Source: Cryptomeria japonica (Eukaryota; Streptophyta; Pinopsida; Cupressales; Cupressaceae). Taken from it: a DNA stretch of 60,000 nt. The DNA is taken from NCBI RefSeq assembly GCF_030272615.1, contig NC_081410.1:224059415-224119414 (forward strand). Direction: 5' to 3'. The number at the start of each line of letters is the position of its first letter. Position 1 is the first letter of the stretch. The position numbers and the translations under genes are program-made. Shown piece after piece: positions 1-10,531 of the stretch. Below the pieces are notes generated by a model that did not search any database, was not told the DNA's origin, and saw nothing but the letters and a program-made list of their open reading frames with translations.

Positions 1-297
1 ATTTAGTTTTAATTTCTAGTATTTTTGGTGTAAATGGTGCTTAAATTCTTCTTCTTTGAATTGTCAAGTGGTTGTTAATCATTTTTATGTGGATTTAAGG
101 CAATCTTGAACTCATTGTCAAGGATGATTTAAGGGTACTTTAGACGATTTCGTAAATTTATTATTACATGAAGGTTTCTATGGGCACTTTTGATTAGATT
201 CTTAATTTTTGTGGGATGTTACATGGTTTTTTTAGTTATCTCAAGATGACGTCCATGAGAAATCATTACATTAATAACATTTTTGAATTTTATGCAG
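1..297 (+). other. Intron end upstream of the first visible exon
   Basis: AT-rich sequence ending in a T-rich tract and TATGCAG acceptor at 291-297. It is the tail of an intron of the phosphatase gene; no coding sequence is seen. Confidence 0.7.
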
Positions 298-3200
298 GTA
301 TCAATAGAAATTGGTTTATGTGAAGTGATGAATCCTATTGCAATTAGAACCCCTCGAATCCCACCTTCTCCACCAAATATAATCACGATACTTGACCATT
401 CTGAGCTGGAAGTTATACTACCGGCTGGAACAGTGGATCATTCTGTAGAGCCTATATGGACAGAGGTCTGTTTGCTTTCCGGTTTTTCTTTCATATTAAA
501 TAATTTGTTGAGAATATGATTCTTCAACTTTGATTGATGCTTTCTTAAAGTTCTGTGCAGTTTTTGTTTGGTTGATTGTGTTTCCAAACCTTATAAACGT
601 GTTCAATGGTGCAATATGTTTTCTTGCTATGTTTTACCTGTCTGAGGGAGTTTTCTTTGTAGTTTAAGCAGGTGTTAAGTGGATCCATTTCTATGGATAA
701 TTTTGTTTGGTAGGTTGTTTTTCTGGTTATGCTCATGCTGTGTAGCTTTTGCCTTTTGTAAGTTTTCTTGCATCTGTAAAGTGGAATTTGTCTAATTTCA
801 GGTGTTAAGTGAAGCTTTTTTAATGAGTATATTAGTTTAGTAGGGTATTTTTCTGGTTTGGTTCTTGTTCTTGTTCTGTAGCCCTTCTCTTTTGTAAATT
901 TTCCTTTTGTCTGTAGTATGTACAGCGGAGTTTTTTTATTTTACTTTCATTGGCATTTGATAAGTAGTATATAAATCTTTAAATGCCTTATATGGGCTTT
1001 ACATGACTGCAGTTACCAACGTGGCCAGAGACAACTGAAGGTGCACACAATAGATATTCAAATACGTTTCAAGAACTGGCAGACAAGTTTCCACAGGAGA
1101 ATGTGCTCTGTGTTACTCATGGTATGTAACTTGGCAACTAAGTATATAGTATTGGATCACAATTTCAGTGTAGAAATTTGATTGTATGAAAAGCATTATT
1201 GATTTTTTACCCAGGCTTTGTTTTTGGATCAACAAGTTTTAGAGTTGGAAGTTCTTCATCAAGGACTTGTTTCTGCTTCTTCACAATTAAAATAGTTTTG
1301 AGAAGGACAACATGCTTTGCCTTCCTGTCACAAAGTCACTTAAAACTTTTAGGGGCATATGGCTATGGTAGCATTGTTTTTAATGGAGAGAAATTTGCAG
1401 TACTGTATTTCTGATACAATTTTTTTTGTTTAAAACTAGTTTGGGTGCTAGTGAAGGCGTTACAGACATGTAACTTAATGCTCCCTTTACAAGTGGCTAT
1501 GCCTTATAATCTGAGTACCAAATGGGCACCTAACATGAGGAAGTTCTTGTTTATTCTAACTCAACAGCACATTATTGAAACCAAGAACCACTTTTCCCTT
1601 AAGAGATTACTTTTATTTTCCAGTCATTGCAGTTAGTGCATGATATTTGTCCCTGTCATGCCATATAATCTGAGTACCAAAAGGGCACCTAATGTGAGGA
1701 AGCTCTTGTTTATACTTTAATCTAACTCAACAGCACATTATTGAAACCAAGAACCACTTTTCCCTTAAGAGATTACTTTTATTTTCCAGTCATTGCAGTT
1801 AGTGCATGATATTTTTCCCTGTTTTGCATCGTTGATGATGAAGGCACCAATTGCAAAGGGATGCTAGGTTGCAATGCATGGGCATATCCATCAATAAGTG
1901 TGTGCTGGAATTAAAGTTGTAGGATCATATTCTATTAATAAAGGGTGAAGCCCTTGGTTTTGTTTGTTGCAAAAACACTTTAAATAATGTCCGTTTTTTA
2001 CCAAAGGATAGGCAAGGGAACCTTTCCAAATTCAAAGGCATGAATTAGTCTCCCTCCACAATAAATCTAGGACTGGGGAAAAGAGTTTTCTTCATCTGCC
2101 TCCCAAGATCATGAAATGCCGAGCCAAAGGAGAAGAAAGAGAGGGCTGCTGTAAATTAATCAATTAATAATTTAACAGGGTCTCCAACCCTCTCGGGGAG
2201 TTGAGAATTTCCCACTAAAATGGCTGTAAATTTAAACGGCAGTTTCTTGTCACCAAAATCAAATCAAATTGCATATTTAACTTTTCAGTCAAGTGGGGAG
2301 TCAATAACTAGTCAGGTCTTAACCTCCATCCTTCCAATAAGCAAATGTTGAAGAGCTTTCTGTCTTTTAGCTCTTTTATGCAAGAATTTTACAACCTTAA
2401 TGCAAATCTTGGAATAGGAAGAGGATCCAATCCATCTTGCAATCCAAGAGAAAGGAGGAGTGCCAATCTTTAAAAAGCATGTAAGTGCTCCTATTTTTTT
2501 AACCTCAATGCAAAACAGAAATGAGATGTCTTCTATCTCCCAAATCTTGAACATAGAAATTAAGTTTTTTTCTTCTCTTCTAAGTTACCAACTTATTCCA
2601 CCTTCCCAATAACTATGGAGAAAGAAACCATACAAATTTAATTCCATTGCCTGCAAATGTGACTAGCTATCTTGGTTACATGCTTTGAAATAATTATGAG
2701 CTATCACCTATTCATCCCCAACCATGCCTGGATCTGGGTCTGGTTCATACCTGCTCTAGATTTGTGGTGATCACCAAGGGAATCCGTCAGGGTGTGCAGA
2801 TGACTGGGTTTGCTCTGGATGAACCTGGACAGAACTAGTGACATTTTTTTTTGGCATTTTTAAAATTTCTGTCAGAATTATGGAATGGTTGATGGACCTG
2901 CAGTGACAGGGGAGTGGGAAGATAGTGGCTTGAGCTAAAAAGTAAAAAAATGTAAGATAGCAGCATGAGCTAAAAACCAAAAAAATTTGCATTTTTTGAT
3001 GGCTGTTGGTACTAATTCAGCTCTGTGCTCATCCCTGCATGTAGTGGATGAACAGATTAGCACCAGAAAGTAGACGGTCAGTTTAAAGTCAGAAAATATC
3101 CATTCAAATGATAGATGAGTAGGAGGAGAGGAAATAGTGAGTCAGGGAGCAGCCATGATGAATGACGGGTTCATGCTTAGTTTATGTCTTATTTTCTTGC

Positions 3201-5173
3201 TTTCCACCAAGTTTCTGGGATGGGGGTGGTAGGAAATTGGGAAACACTTTTCTGGTATGACAGGGGGACAGGAGGCTTTTTCTAAGGGGATGGCAGGGGA
3301 TGGCGCTATTAAAAAGATAGGGAAAATTTAAAAATATAGAAAATGTCAGATATTTATTATTTATATGATAAGGCAGTTACCATATTTATTATATAAGCAT
3401 GTTATGAAACATTATAGCTGAATTGGATATGGACATAGTTACCAGGAGATGCCAATAAAATTAGGGTATGTGAGCAAATGAATAAGGAGATGGCTATTTC
3501 ATATGTGAACAGTGAATGTAAACACCAGAAGTTTTGGGTATAGGGATGAGTATAGCCATATAGGTATGTGGTACATGTTCCTATATTGGAGTTTCCTAGT
3601 GACAACGGATATGGACTAATATTTTTGCTGTCCAGTAAAAGTTTCAATATATTCTATTTCCAGTAAAAACCTCTGTATAATTTACCGTTTTTACAATGTG
3701 TATGTGATAAATGAAGATTAACTATGGCTATGAGGGACCTGTATGTTTTTTGATTTTTACAGACTATCTCTGACAAAGTTATCATTCACAAGACCAACTT
3801 GAGTATTGCGATGAGAAAAAGAGAGTATGGTGAGATAGGCTGACTGTCACTTTAGAGCTGTTGCTAGAAGATCATCTGTCCACCCTTGGCTTACTTGAGG
3901 CTTTCATTTTACTGAATATAATTGGTGTCATTTTCAGGCACTTCAAGTTATACAACTTTTGTTGGTACATGTTTTTGCTATAGTATGTTATGGTAAGGCT
4001 GCTTCTCTTTTATCTGCTTTACATGAGATTTTTTAGTAGACCTGTCATAGTTTGAGGAACCTCACTTGTCAGTCTCTACATGTCTATCTCTTTCTATCCT
4101 CTCCACATAGCCTTGTGGCTCATTTTTGATTTTCTGTGCCAGGTTGTGTGTTTCTTTTGAAGTTTATACCTTCTTGAGATGGTAACTCAATGATCACCAA
4201 ATGGAAACTGCTGAAACAAAGAAATACCCTAGAGTATATACTGTTGGGGTTAGGTGTCAATCATGTTACATGTGTAATTACCATAACATCATAAAGATCT
4301 GCATCGACAATCTATTCCTCCTTTGGTTGGGTAGTATCAATGTCAATTAGTCCCTGGTTTTGAGTTACCAATGCTTTATGTGAACAACAGTTTATACTGG
4401 AAACAGTATTAATTTATTTGTATGGAGTCACTTGTACCATTTACTGGTCTTAAATGGTTGTGACTTCTTGTTAGGATGAGCTTTCTTTGACACTGGAGTT
4501 GTTTCTTAGAACCACCAACTTAGCTCCTTTCCTTAATTTTATTGCTTGATTATATCATCTGAAAGTGCAGAAGTCCAATCCTTATAACTTTATTTTGACA
4601 TTTTTGTGTTATATTCATCGTTTATTTAAAACTATTTCATGTGTGGCCAGTAACTTGAGAATTAATATCACTATAGATGAGAAAACTTCTTTGAAATGAC
4701 GTGAATTTGTTTTTTGTTTGTTTAATAATGCCCTTTTAGGAATCATTCTTTTGAATAGTTTTCTTAATATTTTATTCTTTCATAAGCCGAAAATTCCTTG
4801 TAATGTGTGTTTCATTCATGCTATTTTTAATAAGCCATGCAGTTAAAGCTCTTCAGGCGAAGAGTTTATCACACATCGTTTTTATATACGCAGGTGAAGG
4901 TGTTGGAGTGTCTGTTTCTGCTCTTAAAGAGGATACACATGTATATGCAGTAGATTATTGTGCTTATTCACATGCCCAAAGAACCATCTTCAGCTGTTCA
5001 ACAGATGGACTCGATGCAGGAAAATTTGAAGTGTTGACAGAGTCAGGCCAATCAGGTATCATGTATAATTTATATGCTTCGAGATTCCAGAGGCTGTAAC
5101 TGGATATCTTGATTGCCTGGTTGCAGATGCCTGCTTACCAGACAGAATAAGCTGCAAAACTTGTGTTTTGTAG
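298..5173 (+). CDS. Phosphoglycerate mutase-like (histidine phosphatase) gene, 3' part, four exons
   Basis: Four exons join in frame: 298-465, 1013-1121, 4894-5055 and 5127-5173 (486 nt, 161 codons plus TAG). Each boundary has AG/GT signals, and phases match (the Gly codon of the His motif is split 1/2 between exons 2 and 3). The protein reads IEIGLCEVMNPIAIRTPRIP, then a LPTWPETTEGAHNRY segment, then VLCVTHGEGVGVSVSALKED, then YAVDYCAYSHAQRT. This matches plant phosphoglycerate mutase-like family proteins; the His in VTHGEGVG is the second catalytic histidine of the histidine phosphatase superfamily. The first catalytic RHG motif must lie in exons left of the window. The last exon (residues DACLPDRISCKTCVL) is the least certain: reading through the third donor gives an alternative stop at 5097-5099. 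Substrate is unknown; a phosphatase role is inferred from family. Confidence 0.85.
466..1012 (+). other. Intron of phosphatase gene (547 bp)
   Basis: Starts GTCTGT and ends ACTGCAG. T-rich, with no gene. It contains imperfect repeats around GGTGTTAAGTGGA/GGTGTTAAGTGAA (about 670 and 803). Confidence 0.75.
1122..4893 (+). other. Large intron of phosphatase gene (3.77 kb)
   Basis: Starts GTATGTAA and ends TATACGCAG. It separates the two halves of the codon for Gly after the catalytic His. Apart from the tandem duplication listed separately, I see only short AT-rich ORFs without family features and no recognisable transposon protein. Introns of several kilobases are common in conifers but also occur elsewhere. 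Confidence 0.7.
1499..1822 (+). repeat. Intronic tandem duplication, about 160-bp unit
   Basis: Copy 1 is 1499-1657 and copy 2 is 1658-1822. They are nearly identical; copy 2 has about six extra bases (TTTATACTTTAATC against TTTATTC) and a few substitutions. Both begin ATGCC(T/A)TATAATCTGAG and end at TGATATTT(G/T)TCCCTGT. The duplication lies wholly inside the large intron. Confidence 0.85.
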
Positions 5174-6346
5174 TTTAGTTAGCTCCCTCTTAAGCAAGGA
5201 GGGACGTACAGAGCTTAATTGATACCTGCCTTCATTAGGCTTCCTTATTCTTATGATGCAAAAAGTGATCCATGGTCTGAACTAGAGAGGCTTATCAATA
5301 ATGGTGGCAATTTATTGAATACGAAACTTCATTTGCATGTGACAAATTGTCTTGCAAACAAGAATTATAGCCCACCATTATTTTACAAACAGGCTTTATT
5401 TTGATACAATTTTCAAGCTTAAGCGATTGCCATTTTGGTCTCCATTAGAACATGCAAGTTGCAAGGAATATGTTTTGTTTTCTTCGGTGCTTGTGCTTTA
5501 TGTTGTTGTTTTACTTAGAGGTTTAACTTAAATACAGGTAAAGATTCTAGAATAGACTTGCATTTTATGATTCACACTTGTTTTTAAAAGTTGTTTCCTG
5601 GGTTGGCTACCATATGGGCCTCTTAAAGAAAGTGAATTTGACTGATCAGTTGTTTTGGTGGATCTAGAATCTAGATGATAGACGTATTTGTTGTGGTGTT
5701 TAAATGAGGGCGACATTAAGAATTGCCAAATGTCTGGCAAGCCTTATAGCTTCTTTGTGGAAGAAATGATTCTGAAAGACTCATGGTATGCTAAGGTTTA
5801 GAGTATAAGACAATCTTTTCCGGAAGATATAGGTTTGACTTGATTTTATTGACACAAAATTTGATGCAGTCCATGTGTTACTGTATTGAAAATATTAAGC
5901 ACATTAATGTGACACAAGTGAACACGTTATTTTTACTTTTTGTACTGCACAGTTTTAGTGCAAGTTTTCCCCGTAAGAGAATCTTTTCCTATTCTGATCA
6001 TCCATGCACAATTAACTTTCTTTCTTGGCCCTTTATTACTATAAAGATTCTGTTCCTTAAGTCTATTAGTGGCTATATCTGAAACACCAAGACCACACTG
6101 CGAATGGCGATTTATTTGTTTCAGGTTACATCCCAAATTAGGATGGAGTTCGTCTGTAGAGACAGCTACCTTGCTTCGAGTTTGTTTTCTTATTTTTTAT
6201 ATCATGGAATTTTCACTTCATGGTAGTTAGCCAGAATTTTGGATGGCCTGGCCATTCAGATAATGTGTTGATTCCCATATAAATGGTGTTTCCAAGTAAA
6301 TTATCTAGAGTTATTTATTGGGACTTAGCTGTGTCATCTCAAGTCA
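5174..6346. other. Downstream of phosphatase gene, no gene seen
   Basis: Contains the presumed 3' untranslated region and flanking DNA. Open frames here are short and AT-rich, with no recognisable motif, and I could not place a poly(A) site with confidence. Confidence 0.5.
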
Positions 6347-7030
6347 ATCTTCACTGACCCATATTTCATGAGAGGTGGTTCACATGAACCCATCCCTCAA
6401 GAGCATGAATGATCCATATAACACTCTTTTGAGGTCTCTCATTCCAGCACTCCTTTAGTTCATACCATTTAATGCTCTGCTCTATTTATTCTATAGCTCA
6501 CTATAGAGCTTCCAAGCTCATTCATTTTTTATGTGAGAAGTGTTTACAAATTTATCTAATGTTTTATATGGATTTATATTTTAATTACATCACTATGTAT
6601 AATCTTCACTAACTCATATTTAATGAGCAGTGGTTCACAAGAACCCATTTTTCATGGGCATCCATAGTCAATTTAGCACATATGCATCCAGGTGATGGTC
6701 CAAGGGGTGAAGCACCAGAATGTAGCGAAGTGTGGTGCTATGAATTATTTACCATAAAACTCCCTAGCTCATTGGTTTTCATATTACTAGTGTTTTGACA
6801 CTATTGAATTGTGAGATTGACATTTACAGTTGATTTTCATTCCCCCTTATAAGTGGGGTTTCATGAGAACTCATTTCGCATAAGCATGAATGTTCTATAT
6901 AGCACTCATTGCATCCGGGTGATATTTATGGGTGAAGCATTGGGACTTCTTAGGAGGTCACCCATCCCAGTATTACCCTGGCTCAAATGTTCTTAACCAT
7001 GGAGTTTCTCCCACAGTTAAGCCCACTTAA
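6347..7030 (-). repeat. Three diverged tandem units with 5S-rRNA-derived block (Cassandra-like)
   Basis: Units start near 6347, 6602 and 6832, each opening with a variant of ATCTTCACT..CATATTT..GAG followed by GGTTCACA(T/A)GAACCCAT or a similar phrase. Unit 3 carries a clear 5S-like block; unit 1 keeps an eroded version at 6431-6464 (GAGGTCTCTCATTCCAGCAC); unit 2 keeps only the flanking phrase GCATCC(A/G)GGTGAT. Cassandra elements are TRIM retrotransposons of vascular plants whose LTRs carry a 5S promoter. Unit spacing of 230-255 bp is close to a Cassandra LTR, but I see no primer site, so a 5S-derived tandem repeat remains possible. Confidence 0.5.
6943..7008 (-). promoter_or_regulatory. 5S rRNA-like internal Pol III promoter
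   Basis: Read on the minus strand, the block contains GGATGGGTGACCTCCT (C box of plant 5S genes, intact), an IE-like AGGGTAATAC, and an A-box-like GGTTAAGAACATTTGAGC, in the order and spacing of a 5S rRNA gene. Only the 3' half of 5S is recognisable, so this is not a functional rRNA gene. Promoter activity is inference. Confidence 0.65.
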
Positions 7031-7057
7031 CTTGCTAAGCTATTTGTAAAACCTTTC

Positions 7058-7315
7058 ATGGTACTTATATTCATGATGGTTCCATCTGCTAGCGAAGTGG
7101 TTTATGATCAGCTGCACAAGAACTGTGTTGCATTTGGGATCAAGTTGGTACTTGAGACCAAAACTGGCTATCCTGCCCATGTTGGAGTTTGGAATGTATC
7201 GAGTAAGGCTATCATTGGGAGCTATTTGTTATTGAATTTATTTCTTGATGTTGATGATAAACAAGTGATTGCGGATGTGTTCAATTTCATTGAAGAGTGG
7301 GGCTTCACAATCTGA
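7058..7315 (+). CDS. Unidentified ORF, 85 codons
   Basis: I do not recognise this ORF. It starts just after the 5S-like unit and has protein-like composition, with a hydrophobic, aromatic-rich C-terminal half (VFNFIEEWGFTI at the end) and no repeats. No signal peptide, zinc motif or transposase signature is visible. The first ATG may not be the true start, since upstream sequence in frame is repeat-derived. It could be a fragment of a decayed gene or transposon whose other exons are lost. The DNA to its right (7410-7760) repeats a segment that also reads as protein-like over about 40 codons in one frame. Confidence 0.2.
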   Translation: MVLIFMMVPSASEVVYDQLHKNCVAFGIKLVLETKTGYPAHVGVWNVSSKAIIGSYLLLNLFLDVDDKQVIADVFNFIEEWGFTI

Positions 7316-7411
7316 TCACATTCTGGGTTGACAAACATAATCCATTGTAGATTTTTTTGAGATATTGTCGTGATGCAGATATAACCTGGTCCAGAGACAC
7401 TCTATTTTGAC

Positions 7412-7760
7412 GCAGATAAGCTGGTCAATGGTTCTTTAGCTCTACTTGATTGTAATTTTTTCCATGAAAGACATTCGCAGATATATTTTCTGAAGCCTCG
7501 ATCAAATTCATTGAGCAAAAGGCATCATTAATTTGGATGGTTTCAAATCCACACAAATATTGATTACTTCTCAAGGAGTTGATCTGTCGTAAACAGAGTT
7601 TTTGGAGATCCTTGATGCAGATAAGCCGGTCAAGGGTTATGTAGCACTTCTTGATTGTAATCTGTTACATTGAAGAATTTCTTGGATATAAGTTTTGAAT
7701 ACTAGATCAAATTGATGGAGCAGGATGAGTCATCTGGACTGTTTTATTGTACTTCAATAT
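7412..7760 (+). repeat. Diverged tandem duplication, about 205-bp spacing
   Basis: GCAGATAAGC(T/C)GGTCAA(T/G)GGTT at 7412 recurs at 7617, followed in both copies by AGC(T/A)CT(A/T)CTTGATTGTAAT and later by GATCAAATT.ATTGAGCA. Homology fades towards the ends. Confidence 0.55.
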
Positions 7761-9285
7761 CAATTCTTTCTTGTGTGTCATTGACACTGCTTTGGAGGTG
7801 GAGTATAATTGACAGTTTTAAATGACATTGTTTTTATGAACATATGCATAGTGATCCCAAGGATGATTCTTCGGGGCCTAGATACTCATCTTGGATGTTG
7901 GGGGATTTTTGGGGATCATGATGTGGGAATGGATGTCCAGACATCCTTGGTGCCTCCCTATGGCAGTAGTTTTTTATCAGCAAATAAAGACACAGATCTT
8001 GTTACATCTAAGATCAAGGCTTCTCAAGTAGAGTAGATAGGAGAGAGGATTCTAGGTAGCCTTCTAGATGTCATTTCAATCCATTCACATGGTAATTGGG
8101 AAGACTCGCTCCCTAGACAAACACTAGTCAAAGGCATTTCTGAATACCAACTAAGAGCCTTTGATCTAGATGGAGATTAAGTCAATGTTAAACTACTGAA
8201 GTGTGGGGGCTCGCCCATAAGAAGAGATGATCCTTGCTCTATGCTTGTTGGAGGAAATAAATTGAATTATTCTAAGTCAGACTATATATATAGATGCAAC
8301 CAATCACAAAGATCTGCAATGATACAAAATAGGGACGGAAGATTGTAACAAAAAAACATATTGCCCCATCAACTCAAAAACCACCTATACCTCCCTCAAA
8401 CACATATATAAATGGAGGGGATTGAATAACAAATCCTCAAATCAACAAATATAAACATCCATATCACCCAAGAACATCAAGGCTATTAGAAAATCATCTA
8501 GTAGTATCAACAAAACAATATTAATAACCTCAAACCAATACAATAATCTCTTCTAAGCGACAAGTCAAAACATGCACACATGTATACACACATACGTGCA
8601 TGCCTCCGTGCACACACAAATATATAGCCAAGAATTGGCTAATACTATTAATGAACCACAAAATAAACAAAGCGACCATCAACCAAGCCAAATACTATTT
8701 GACATCTTTGCCTCCTTTTTAAAATTCAAATGTTAATGAGAACCTCTATATTATTCTCCACAAAATGAATCTAGCAACCAATACTCATGTAGCTAGGATT
8801 TAGGATAAATGTTGATAATAACTAGTTAGGGGGAAGAAGCCTCAACACCATCAGATAAGAGAAATTGCCATCTAAAACTTGATCACAATCTTACCTAGAG
8901 GCCTCCAGACTCGCACCTACCTTTACCTTAAATCAAAACAGGACCAATACAATAATAAACACCTAGAGAAATAATAGGAACAATAATATCGGCTGAAGCA
9001 TTAGAAAGGTCCACAACACTAAATGTAATATAATGGGACAAATCACCCACATCACCATTATCAATAAGTAATGCGACCAAACCAAGAATGTCAACAAGAA
9101 GATTTGAATCAACAACATGAGGAACAATACAAATTACACCATCGTGAGAACAAAAATACCAAGAAGCCCACAAACACTTAACAATATTGACAACCTCAAT
9201 CAACCATCTCGATCATATGGAACATCATTAAAGATAGCATCCATTGAAGAGATCGAAGTTTGGAACATGATTACCATCGACAATA
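7761..9285. other. No gene seen; A-rich low-complexity DNA
   Basis: From about 8300 the plus strand is rich in A and AAC/AAT triplets. A 91-codon minus-strand frame at 8928-9203 is rich in Val, Ile, Leu and Asp, as expected from reading such DNA in reverse; I do not treat it as a gene. A CA/TG-alternating stretch lies at 8570-8625. Confidence 0.4.
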
Positions 9286-9287
9286 AG

Positions 9288-9740
9288 GCTGGGGTCCCAT
9301 GGAGGGTGGCTTCTTGAAAAATAGAGTAGGTGCTGCAAAGATATTTTAGGAATTTTTTAAAGTGGGTGGTCCTATGAAATTTGTAACACAGTTCTGCTTA
9401 AAAATTTAAGCTCCTAATCTGAAAGAAGTTGGTGGTCCCATGAGCAGCAGCGAAAAATAAAATAATATTTTTTTTTTCTATTTTCTCTCTAAAATTTTTG
9501 GCGGGACTCATCTCAACTCATTTCCGATTGCCAAGTGGCAAGTAAAATTCCTAAGCTGGTGGGACAATTTCTAGCCCCACCCCATTTTCACTCGCTAAAA
9601 AATGGAAGCCTATAAAGTAGGAGCTTCTATTTTTTAGGAGCATATCCAAATAATCTCGTAGCCCCCCCAAATAATCTCTATGGGACCACCTCTTCCTTAA
9701 AAATAGAGCTTAAGCCCCCATAAGATCCCTGCCTAAGTTG
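9288..9740. mobile_element. Possible MITE-like element with inverted ends
   Basis: The left end GGGGTCCCATGGAGGGTGGC and the reverse complement of the right end (AGGGATCTTATGGGGGCTTA) are similar, and both are followed by an AAAAATAGAG/CTATTTTTAAG block. The interior is non-coding and contains a strong hairpin. Ends are imperfect and I could not find a convincing target duplication. Confidence 0.25.
9595..9637. repeat. Inverted repeat (15-bp arms, one mismatch)
   Basis: Left arm CTAAAAAATGGAAGC at 9595-9609 and right arm GCTTCTATTTTTTAG at 9623-9637 pair except for one base, around a 13-nt loop. Confidence 0.7.
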
Positions 9741-10531
9741 CTTGATATCTTCACTCTTTCTATGTACTTGTAGAGCAACATTATTTGCAAAAGAGAAATT
9801 GTGACTTTTTGAGAAAAGCTAGTGCACATATGTTTACAACCCTAAAAATCTCGTTGTTTCTAGTGATTGAGAGAAACCATAAAATTTAAAAAGAAATGAC
9901 CAACAAAATAGTCAAAAACATAGCAAGAGGAAAAGAACAAAAAAATCTTGCATAAAGTATCATGTTAATCAATAACACATTTAATAGGGAAAGCATGAAA
10001 GAAGCATTGCTTTATTTTTTCCCATTAAAACAGTCAAATGCATAGTAGATTCAACACCCCCCAAAACAAAACACCATTTTGACCTAGGACCTAACATGAC
10101 AACACCTACAGCCAATTTATTAGATAACAACCATCTGAAAAAAATAAAAATTTCTTAGGTTTAATATAGTTGGGCTGGATCCTCCTTAAGCTTTTAGACC
10201 AAATGTTTGCTAGGGCCTAAGGGCCTTATATGGAGGTTAATGTTGAACCAATCTGTAGTAAAAGATATCAAGGCATACAAACATTTAAAAGTGACTTGCA
10301 AAAAATTCCTTCCCATCCACTGAACCTCAACCAAAGGTTATCATTCCATTGAATAACCTAAAACTTGTCATCTAAACTTGCTTTATTAATCATAGTAAAA
10401 TTTTATAGCTGATTTGGAATGCCAAAATTACTCTAAAAGATTTTAACTCACTCAACTTCCTTCAACAAGAATGCTATCAATACAATCAATAGTTTCTCTA
10501 TATGAGAAATTAGCATAACACCCTCTAGTTG
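9741..10531. other. No gene seen
   Basis: AT-rich DNA between the MITE-like segment and the copia LTR. No open frame with recognisable motifs on either strand. Confidence 0.4.

Noticed and set aside
1199-1636. Small plus-strand ORFs inside the large intron
   Set aside because: They overlap the tandem duplication, lack motifs, and splice signals of the flanking exons are convincing.
5219-5404. 61-codon ORF just after the phosphatase stop
   Set aside because: Probably 3' untranslated or flanking sequence; no similarity I can name and no splice join that keeps the phosphatase frame.
8928-9203. 91-codon minus-strand ORF rich in Val, Ile, Leu and Asp
   Set aside because: It mirrors A/C-rich low-complexity DNA; no domain, no upstream signal, and an overlapping plus-strand frame is also open.
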